From Ascoidea tarda (nom. inval.) (Eukaryota; Ascomycota; Saccharomycetes; Ascoideales; Ascoideaceae), in the NCBI GenBank assembly GCA_030560485.1, contig JAKTTS010000095.1, positions 1 through 37,733 of the forward strand: 37,733 nt of DNA. Direction: 5' to 3'. The notes under the pieces are model-generated. The model worked only from the letters and a program-made list of their open reading frames with translations, had not been told where the DNA came from and did not search any database. Every line of letters begins with the position of its first letter. Position 1 is the first letter of the stretch. The translations under genes and the position numbers were made by a program. This document shows positions 9,643 to 19,600 of the stretch, in pieces.

Positions 9643-10161
9643 TTAATGACACGAGCAAAAATTTAAGCAGTGGTTAGAATTTGATAAATTTGGTCTTAAT
9701 GATAAATGGCCAAAATCATCACAATATACCTGTTGAAAACAAAGTTCCTCATCAACTCCATCACAGGATATTAGGTATTTTCTGAATTGATTTTTTGCAA
9801 AAAAAATTATATGATTTTCATTTATAATTTGAGAATATTCAAGGGTATTATTCTTAACATAAGTTTCTTTGATGCCATTAATATTACGGTGTTTGGAAAT
9901 TATTTGATTATCAAAGGAATTTTTGTTATCTAAATAATTCAAGTCTTTTTTTATAAAATTATGACTTGGTAATGGAATTTCTTGGTGGATTAACAAACAT
10001 TTGTTAAAAAATGTTAAAAGACAAATATTATCAATATAGGATAAAAAATTTGTGTTTCCAATTATTTTTTTGATCAAGATTGTTAAAGTACTAAAAACCA
10101 CTAAAACCATTGTAATAAAAATAATAAACAATGATTTTTTGTTGACATCTAATAATTTCAT
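9643..10161 (-). CDS. Orphan single-pass membrane protein with C-terminal cysteine module
   Basis: A 172-residue protein from an ATG at 10159-10161, intact. After seven polar or basic residues comes one hydrophobic helix (residues 10-32, S-L-F-I-I-F-I-T-M-V-L-V), which fits a signal anchor or uncleaved signal. The middle is Asn/Lys-rich with no clear fold. The last 45 residues hold the cysteines: S-C-D-G, L-C-F-Q-Q-V-Y-C-D, then H-C-L-N-F-C-S-C-H at the very end. Arg-Lys precedes the module, as in the gene at 6858-7490, and both share C-x5-C-D and C-x3-C-x-C. An even number of paired cysteines outside the membrane would suit disulfides in the secretory lumen or cell surface; that is inference. 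The two genes point away from the 7.5-9.6 kb gap's centre on opposite strands (their 3' ends face each other). I do not recognise the family. Confidence 0.6.
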   Translation of the reverse strand: MKLLDVNKKSLFIIFITMVLVVFSTLTILIKKIIGNTNFLSYIDNICLLTFFNKCLLIHQEIPLPSHNFIKKDLNYLDNKNSFDNQIISKHRNINGIKETYVKNNTLEYSQIINENHIIFFAKNQFRKYLISCDGVDEELCFQQVYCDDFGHLSLRPNLSNSNHCLNFCSCH

Positions 10162-13100
10162 TGGGTTTTTTTAAAGAAAGAAATCTCTTTTAATTATTTT
10201 TTCTTTTATAAGAGTATTATAAAGTTGGATTATTATTGAAGTTTCTGAATTAAGGAAATGGAAGCCATAAAATTGAAGTTTGATAGTTGAGATGAAAAAG
10301 GAATAATAATTTAGCTTGTTATTGTTATTGTTATTGTTATTACTACTATTTTCTGGTTAGTTTTAAAACTTTTAGTGGGATTAAAAAAATTTTAAAAAAA
10401 ACAGCATAAAAAAATACATAATAGAAAACTTGATGAGCGAAAGACAAAGATATATTTATAGTCTTGTGGTTTATCGGGTAAACATTTTTGCTTTTTCCTT
10501 TAATCTTAAGAAATGGTTATAATTTTTTGTAAATTGATTTGATAAGGATAATTTTAAAGTACCCTTAAGAATTTTTTAAAACAAAAATTCTTGGAAAACA
10601 CTAATAACATTAAAAACATAAGAGAGCATTTAAGAAAAACAAAGAGAAAATAGATTGAAAAAGAAGTCAAAAAATGCAATTGAAAACAAATTAGGTTTTA
10701 TTTTTTGGATAATTATTGAGTTTTAATCTATTGAATTAAAAATATTTGAATAAATTACAAATCGACGTTAAAGAATAAACTTAAAGACTGCTGATTAATA
10801 CTGAATATTAAATAAAAAAATAATTTTTAAAACAGACATCAATTAGTTGTAAAATAAAACCTCATTTTCTGCGAGGTAATTTGTTTTGAATACCAATATT
10901 AATAATATATATCCTTTTATCATAAAGGTAAAATAGCATATTTAAAATTATTAGCTATGAAGGAGTTACAGGTCTTATAAGATCATAAGACTAAATAAAG
11001 GAACTCGAATTTTTTTAATTTAAAAAGAATGAGATTTGGCAATATAATTTATTAGTTATTAATTATTAATCACGGATTATTTATAGAAAGAAGTTTAGAT
11101 AAAAGTATTGATTTTGTTTTTTTTAATTAAATTAATTCAAAAGATTGAAATGATTTTGATTTCAACATAATATTATTGATAATTACCGATCAACTAATTG
11201 GAGTAAAAAAAATATTTTGAAACGTTAAAAATAAAACCAAATATAATTAAATGCTGACTTTGAACAAATTAGAAGTACAAGAGCACAAGTGCAGAATTTA
11301 AAAATATTTTAAACCATGAATAATCAATTATTAATTTTTGTGTTTCAATTGAACCAGAATTCTTTCAATATCATTGGTATTTAATTATATGTTAAAGCTA
11401 GAATAAATCGAAAGAGACTGGAATAAAAATAATTTGAATAGAGATTAGATCACCGAAAACTTTGGCATTGAGCAAGTTCAAATAAGACAGTATAAAACTA
11501 AGAAAAATGATTGAACAAAAAACTGTAATTAAGATGCTATCACGAAAGTGTTTTCACTTATCAGAGGATCAATAAAGAAAATAAATATCGATATTAATAT
11601 GAAATACGATACAACAAATTAGTATTATATTAAAGACGAGTTTTATTTCTGTTTGAAGCTATGACAGTACAGCAAAGATAAAATAGAAAAAGAAAAAAAA
11701 AGGAAATAATCATATATCACAATTTTCAAAATCCTTATAATTGTTGCAATTTTGGAATGGTTATTACTTGATCATAATGAAATAGTTTGACTCTTGATTA
11801 AAGGAGAGCCCGGGAATAAAATACAAAAATTTCAGGCAAAAAAACCCAGCAACAACTAAAGAGCATTCTTTAAATAGAAAGGAAAACAAGACAGCCCAAA
11901 ACAACAAACATATAAAAAAGATAGATAATTCTCAGTTTTGTCAACTGCTGGTCAGAGAAAACAACAAAGTCCAGAATCCCAAATCCAAAGTCCAATATTT
12001 ATCTGCAAGCCTCCTCTTCGCGCACCAATCAGCAGCATTATTATTCGCCATTACCACAACTTGGGAAAGGCCCAGTCAAAACTGAAAAAAAAAGACCCTT
12101 GAGATCGTGCTTCTTGAGAGCCACACGCACCAGATGGAACACATCAGAAAGATGGTTGAAATGGTGCATCTGCTGAAAGAAAATTGCACACGTGCTCCTG
12201 CAAAAAGCATTGTTATTGCATTGCTTTGCATAGGAAAATCAGCTTATGTAAGCGGCATGACCCAGCAGCAGACATCTTGGCATATGTCTGAATGAAAAGC
12301 GCAAACATCCAGACATTCTGCTGGGGCCGAACACTGGCCAATCGCTGCGTGAAAGTCGGTGAGAGAACCGTCCCTTATCTGTTTTTCGTGCTCGGAAAAC
12401 GCCCTAACATATCCGGACACAACAGGTCCAGCACTGTAGTTTTGCACTGTAGAGCGTAGCGAACCAAACATAAGGAATCCTGTTAGTAAAGGCCCTGCAC
12501 AAATGCAACACCGGTATTAAGTAGCAGATAACTAATTTTTGAGTCTCTTTCAACTGAGCTAAATAATTACTAATTAGATGCTTCTTCTGTTGTCTTTGCT
12601 GTTTCCTTTGCTCTTGTCATTATTGAAGGGAAACGACTGCCTCCAGACTGAGGGCCAGCGAAAAACGCCAGACCTCCCAGCTGCTGTTTTCATTCGGCTT
12701 CAGGAAAGTGTTTCGCAACTGATCCCGGCGAGAAGATGGCAGTTCACAAATGGAAATTCCGGCATTTTGACCACGCTCGGCGGCCCCTCAAAAGTGGGAT
12801 CAGTCTTTTGAGTTTCAACGTCTTTTGAGATTCTGAGCCTAATACAATAGCCCATTCCTGTTTCCACAAGGAAAACAGGAACCGTTTTACGTTTCCAACG
12901 CTCGATTATGTTTTCAGCGTCCAACTTGAACAAATGGAAATTTTACAGTGGACCACTGAAGATAATAATCAATAATTGTGGGTTTTCTTTTTACTGGACA
13001 ATTGGCTATTTCTGATATTTCAACTAGTTTTAACTGATTTTAAAGTTAATTAAGGTTTAAGAATTAGTTTTAAAGATTCCACAATATTTGATATCAAAAT

Positions 13101-13351
13101 TTTATTTCTGAGCTAAGGAATATAAGTATTTGACATTTTCTGCTTTTTTTTCTCCTTAAATAGCTCATTTTTTCATTTTTTCATTTTCTCAGCTTTTATT
13201 TTTTTATAATTTTTGTTCATCCTTTATCCCTTATCTATTCTTTGTGCTAACATAATTCAAAAATACTACCACTGCTATTATAAAGCAGCCTATTGATAAT
13301 TTTATATATATCTATCTTTTCCCGTTTTGTTAATTGATAAATTGATATAAA
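10162..13351. other. Gene-free region with a GC-richer island
   Basis: Nothing coding is convincing. From 10162 to about 11780 the DNA is A/T runs, with a GTTATT microsatellite at 10318-10343. From about 11800 to 12930 it is GC-richer and mixed, like the promoters of known genes here, with CCAAT boxes at 12025-12029 and 12338-12342. Overlapping short frames on both strands within it show no family resemblance. From 12950 to 13351 the DNA is T-rich and leads into the gene at 13352. Confidence 0.55.
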
Positions 13352-13816
13352 ATGGGGCTTCTCAATTTAAGGATAAAAACCAAAAGAAGGAGTGTATTAG
13401 ATAGCAATACTTCGTCATCTAATGCTACCACAATCTCTGAAAGTACACTATCGTCCATTGATTCTTATAAGCAAAAGCAAGTCTTAGATCTTACAGATGA
13501 AAAATTTGATGGGAAATTGGCAATGGTGGATGGTCAAATATACAGAATGAGAGCTAAACCAAGTGCAAGAACTGAAATGAAAAAAAAGAAATATCCCGAC
13601 AAAGCAACTTTTCCAATCACAAGAAGTAAAACAAAAAAATTAATTAAAGAAGGCATCATTGATTGGAGATGCTGTCGATGTGATGTTGACAATAAGTTTG
13701 AAATGAGTGATGATATCGACAAAGAAGACCTATCAAGACCATTTTTCCAATGGTGTGATAGTTTTTGCATCTCATGTTTTCATAACTTTTGCGAGGATTG
13801 TATTGAGAGAAGATAA
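13352..13816 (+). CDS. Small CxxC-rich protein, possible zinc-binding module, function unknown
   Basis: A 154-residue protein from an ATG that opens M-G-L-L-N-L. The N-terminal third is Ser/Thr-rich with basic patches (K-T-K-R-R-S). The middle holds D-G-Q-I-Y-R-M-R and a lysine cluster. The C-terminal 50 residues carry paired cysteines: W-R-C-C-R-C-D, then W-C-D-S-F-C-I-S-C-F-H-N-F-C-E-D-C-I-E-R-R at the end. The spacing C-x2-C with a nearby C-F-H and C-x2-C resembles a zinc ribbon or degenerate RING-type knuckle. Unlike the two orphan genes to the left it has no membrane segment, and its cysteines are spaced differently, so I do not put it in their family. It sits alone, with a T-rich leader upstream. 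I do not recognise a named homologue. Confidence 0.6.
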   Translation: MGLLNLRIKTKRRSVLDSNTSSSNATTISESTLSSIDSYKQKQVLDLTDEKFDGKLAMVDGQIYRMRAKPSARTEMKKKKYPDKATFPITRSKTKKLIKEGIIDWRCCRCDVDNKFEMSDDIDKEDLSRPFFQWCDSFCISCFHNFCEDCIERR

Positions 13817-16633
13817 ACACAAGTGAAATATATTATTAAAATAAAATAAAACTACAACTACAAATATTAAAAAGACTAAATATTTTTGATAATAATAATT
13901 ATAATAATAATAATGAACAGTCTTTATTGGCCCAATATTGAATTTTCATTTTCTTCTGTCACAATCCATTTATTCTATTGATTTTTCTATTGATTTTTCT
14001 ATTCTTGGTTATTCTTCCTTGGTGATGCTGCTTATATCTATTTAATGTCTTTTATTTCTGCTTTTTTATTTTTATTTTTTTTCTTCAATTCATTCCAGCT
14101 TTTATTTTAATTTCTTTTATTACTTTTTATTCTATACTTGCTTTTCTCATTTCATTCTCATTTAACTATTATTCCGGTAATAGTTATAATTATAATTCTC
14201 ATTTTTTTGTGTTATTTTCCAATTTGATGTTATATTTTGCTTTTCACATATATCGTAGATTATTCAATTAGATAATCCAAAATTTTAACAAATTGTTTCT
14301 TACAAAAAGTCAATTTGTGATTCCTAGTAACTACAATTGTTTTTCAATTCTGGTTCAAAAGATAATTTGATTCAAGTTTCAAGCATTTAAATTAGGTTTT
14401 GTAATTTGAAATGGATGAGTTTGGGCTTTTACAGAAATTACACATCGTGCCCAGCAGAAATACTTGGTTTTGAAGACCACTGAATCGTGAAACGATACTA
14501 TATAATCCAAAAAAATAAGAATAATTATCTGAATATTGGTAAACACTAAAACCAACAAGGATATCAGCTTGAATGAGGGTTTCTGTTGAACACTTTGATA
14601 CTTATCTAGGTTTGTAGAATTTCTTGTAACCTTTAAACATTCTTTGAACATTGGCAAAAACATCAAGATTAGGAAACGACCATTTTATTGTATGTTTAAT
14701 TATCAGTCAAAATAGGTTTAGACTGCCGAACTTTATCAGTTTTTATCAGAAAATTCGTCAGAAAATTCACCAACCAACCTGCTGAACAAACTGCGAGTGG
14801 TGGAATATCAAATATCTCCCTAAAGCAAAACGAATTATTCTCTTGTTACTGCTAGCACATAACATACAAAACATATCTTCCTCCTCAACAAAGTCCCCTG
14901 AGCCAGTCTAAAGAAGAAAGGATGGAAACAAAAGGGAAGAGGCCTGATAACGGGACACACCTCTAATAAGAGCGGTTTTAGCGAACATAGACCCATGATA
15001 ACGGGACACACCCGTCCGCTGTCCTGTTTGCACACAGAAAACTCCCACCGCCTTTTAAAGTTGTGCTGAATCCTTAATTTGAGGTACTTGAGGTGGAAAT
15101 GTCGATTTCTTCACCTCTCAATTCGCAATTAATCCGTTCCACTGAAAAACAAAAGATCACCTGACCGTCCAACCAGAATTGAACATCCAAATTACAACAA
15201 TTGCAGCAATTCATTTTGACTAGCGCAATAGTTAAATTCATGAAACGCCTAAGATGCCATTTACGTAATATTTCCAGGACAGCAATTCATCTAGGGCTAC
15301 CACTTTGATATTAAAAGAAAAGACAACCCCCTCAGAAAGAACCAATTGACCTATTATAGTCTTCCATAATTCGACTTGTCAGTTTTGCACATATGAATTT
15401 CATAAATTATGGATTCAATGACAAATTTCGATTCAATTAAAGCAACAAACCAAACTAGCAAATTTATTTTCTCAAAAAAATATGTGCATATATTGGGACA
15501 AAAGCTATGAGTAGACAAGATTAGCACTTTACTGAATGAATGATTGCGCTTACACTCTTGAATCCGAATTGCTGGAATAAATATTTCATGTGAATTGAGC
15601 AACCTGCTCTTTCCGTCATTGAATCCATCAAAATGAAATCCAGCCGATTAGGCAGGATAAAACGTATCTACGCAACAATACACCCGATTATGCACATCCG
15701 CATGAAAATTTGCTTCTGCCAAAGTCACGAGACTTCCCAGCCATCGGCTATTTTTAGACTTTTGAGCGATGACAGGAACTCATTCGGTTTCGGAAAATCG
15801 TTCGTGAAAAAAATGCTTTTATTAAAATAGCCCACAAATATAAAACTAACTGTATCAAGTTGTGTCTCAAAAAAAAAATCCTGTTAACAATTAACATATT
15901 TTGTAAATAATTAATTAAATCCGAAAGCCAAATGCAAAATTACAAAAACAAGCTCTATTTTTAAAAGAAAACTTTAGAAGTAATCCAAAAAAAAAATTAA
16001 AAGAAAAAGATTTTTGAACATATTGCAGTTCAATTAAAAAAATTAAAAAAAAAATAAAAAAGGTAAGAAATTTCTCAATCAAAATTGATTTTGATGAGGA
16101 AAGTCTCTGTTTTTTGAAAACCCAAAATTACTGTATTCTTGCTTTAATTCATGAATGATATAGTTTCCCTAACCCCAAACCTATAAACTTGATTTATTTA
16201 GGTGTAGTAATATTACGTATTTGAAGTGTTGAAATTATTACTGCAAGAAGAAATCAATATCAATGTTTAACAGCTTCTGTGTCATTCTTAAGCTCAGATC
16301 TAAAATACAAAAAACAATAATAATCAAATTGGAAGATAAATTTTATATAGTTTTTTCTTGAAAAGTTAATATTCATTCTGATATCTGACAAAAAATAGAA
16401 GCATCATTTTAAAAGTTTCAAAGTTGCAAAGCATCAAATCTTTGACTAATCTAAAATCTTAAATTCCAAACAACACAATTTTTTTGAAATATATCTTTAT
16501 TTTCATTCCATTAGAAAATAAAACTCAATTAAATTCAAACTATGTAGTTTGAGATGTTATACACACTTTTCAAAAATCGACTTAACAAATTTTTTGCCGG
16601 GTTGTAAAAAAATTGACAAAAATAAACTCATTT
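13817..16633. other. Gene-free region with two GC-richer islands
   Basis: The region lies between the 3' end of the CxxC-rich gene and the 3' end of SAK1. It is AT-rich except for islands at about 14770-15330 and 15540-15800. The first island holds a 17-bp direct repeat (14945 and 14996). Both islands have short frames on both strands with no family resemblance. A CCCTAACCCC stretch near 16168 looks like a Tbf1-type or telomere-like word but stands alone. Nothing coding is supported. Confidence 0.55.
14945..15012. repeat. 17-bp direct repeat, 51 bp apart
   Basis: TGATAACGGGACACACC occurs at 14945-14961 and again at 14996-15012 with no mismatch. Each copy contains a GATAA word and a GC-rich ACGGGACACACC core. 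The GC content makes a chance repeat less likely than an A/T repeat of the same length. Paired transcription-factor sites are the simplest reading. Confidence 0.6.
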
Positions 16634-19600
16634 TTAAATATCATCTTTATCTGCCATTCTATTTCCTAATAATCCCACTGTGACCGAACTGCTTCTATGT
16701 CTTTTCTTAATTTCTTCTTTTATAGTTTTTATCTCAGCACTATTACTTGATGTTCCTTTATAGTGGTAAGATTTGTTAAATGACAATTTAATTTCACCCT
16801 TTTGATAATGATTTCTAAAATTATGTCTTTGTTGATTATATATAGATTTATTTTTAGTCATCATAATTCTTCTAACCTCTTTCAAATAGTCTTTTCTCGA
16901 AATCACATTCCTGAAAGCCTTACTTAACAAGTGTGTACTTTTTCTTGAATTTTTTAAAATAACTGATACCTTTCTTTCAGTTTCATTATCATCCTCTAAT
17001 CGAATTAAAGGTCGATGAATTTTATTTTCCATAATAAACCCAGATTCTTCATCTGATGAATATCTACTGCACTCACTTTCTTGGCTTCTTAATCGAAATA
17101 ATAAGTCCTCATTTGTTTTCATTCCACGGAATTGGATACTTAAATTGCTTACTGGAGGTGATTGTGATACATTTTGTGAATGTCCTTGAGAAAATAACCC
17201 AATGCCATCTTTATTGAATGCAATATTTCCATTTGCACTACGTGCATAACCTGCAGTAGGCATCAACCCCAAATTTTCAAGCTCATCGTCTGGAATATTA
17301 AGAGTTAACAAATTACTAGGTTTTTCCCAGCTTCCAATTTCAAGATCAACCAAATTAAATGGTTTTTCTTTGGTTCCCTGTAAGTAGTCATTTTCTTCCT
17401 CTTCAATAAACCCGTGAACAGTCTTCAGAACTCGTGGAAGATTTGACTCACTTGTCATGAACCTGGTCCTGAAATCTCTTCTTGGTCCTAAAGTCAACGT
17501 TAATTCACCTCTTTTTCCACAGTTATTTTCATGATCACCGTCATCATCATCGTCATCATTATCATCATCATCATCACTATCAACGCTTGACACTGAAAAT
17601 GCAGACATCGTATCATTTTCTATATCTTCTGGGCAATATGATACTCCTTCCTTAACGATATTACTTGGCAACCTAATTAATTCAGTTCCGCCAATTGATA
17701 GATTATTGTTATCAACAATTTTGTTATCATTGTCATTGATGTTACCGTTTACTTTTTTATTGTTTAAAATAGTCGATGAAGAAGTAATAACATTATTATA
17801 ATCATTGATTTCATATGGTTTGCAAGTATGATAACTAGCAATGGATTGGGATTCAACATTTATGCCCGGAACAGATATCCCAGACATTAAACTTTGATCT
17901 GACATTGACTTTACTGGTTTTTCTGTACTGTTACCAATAGAACTCGACTCTAATTGACTGTGATGAAAAATATTAACAGGTTTTCCCAAATGTGTACTAT
18001 AACTTTTTTGATCATCAGTCGCATCATCATTCATATTAATAGTTGCAGTTGCTGATGAATTATTTATAGACTTGTTCATTGATTTGTTCATATCGTATGA
18101 TTGAAGTTTTTTGAAAGGGGACTCATCATTTTGATTATAAAAATCGTTTAACCTCAAATTTGGAGAAAGAAGTTTATTTACACTTTCATTTGAGTTGTGA
18201 TTCTCAATACCGTTATTGTTATTGTTATTGTTGTTGCTATTGTTGTTGTTATTGTTACTGTTATTTTCATTTCTATTCCCATCTTCGTTTGCTTGAGTTA
18301 TCGAAGAAATAATATTTTGATAACTTTCAATGTTCCTAGTTTCATGATTTTCATGATTTTTTGTATTGATACCATTAATATTTTGGTTTGCAGTGAAACT
18401 ATCGTTATTTTTAGCAATGTTAAAATTATAGTCATAATTGGAAATATTGGCAAGATTGTTGTTATAGTTATTCAAGTTACAAATACTTGAGTTATTAAAA
18501 TTTCGATTCATCGCATTTATATTAAGAAAACTTTTAGAATTTGGATCTTTATCTTGTTCATCAAAATAAAATCTGGCTGTTTGGCCATAATTTGTAAAAT
18601 TGGAAAGAGCATTAAAATTGAATTCGGGAAGCTTGTAAAGATCTTCTTCATCAAAACTATTCAAGGAAGCAAAACTGGTATTGATAGGAAGTTGAACATT
18701 TCCATTTCTAGATCCAATGGGATTAAAATAACCATTTGAATTGTTATTATTGTCGAGATTATCAATATTTGTATTTTCCGAGTTATCAATTGGCATATTA
18801 TTAATAGTCTCAACATCATTATTTTTGATATCATTTCCATCAATAGTACTATTGAGATAAGTGGTAGTACTTCTGCTATTTATCAAACTTTTATTAGAAT
18901 TTTTAAAGTTATTGTAAAGATTAAATCTATTATTGACGGAGCCTCTTCTTGAAATTGATGAAAAAGAGCCACTTGATTGAATACTTCCTCTTCTAAGCAA
19001 TGAGCTAGAACTTGCTTTAAAATAATCTTTTTCCATTATATCATTCAAAGCATTAACAGTTGGTTTGATTGGTTTAAAAAAACCGCCTTCTATTGTGGAT
19101 TTTGTTTCTGTTGTAATTGGGTCTGTTATTGTAGCCGAGGGAGTTCTTCGGTGACAAGCATACGACTTCATATTCAAACAAGTTGAAGAATTTAGTATGC
19201 TAGAATTGGCAGTAGTAGTTGCGCTAGTTGGATTTGAATTAATTTGTGACAGCAGATTTAAAGTTGAAGAGCAAGAGAGTTGCGAAGGATGTTTTGTTAT
19301 CATGGGGGTGTTGTTATTCAGGCCAGGTATATGACTTGAGTGAGGATAATCGATAATATTATTTGGAAGAGGTGGGAGAGGTGGGATTTGTTGTTGATTG
19401 AAAGTTGCAACGGAAAGATAAGGAGAGGAAGCACTGGAAACATTTGGAGGCAAAGAAGGAGACATTGTGGGAGTTCCCACTGTTTCTGAAATTATAAGTG
19501 AGTTATTATTGCAATCAAAATTCAAGCTTGGTTTGTGAGTAGTAGTTTTTATTAGTGATTGAGCTATGGTAGATTGATGAGGAGGAATATATTCTGAATC

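Noticed and set aside
15902-15926. Word resembling the point-centromere CDEIII core (ATCCGAAAGCCAAA)
   Set aside because: No CDEI (RTCACRTG) lies at the right distance, and the flank is not a clean 80-160 bp AT block. The only near match, at 15724, has a mismatch and GC-rich DNA in between.
16168-16178. CCCTAACCCC as a telomere remnant
   Set aside because: A single copy only, not a tandem array, and no subtelomeric features next to it.
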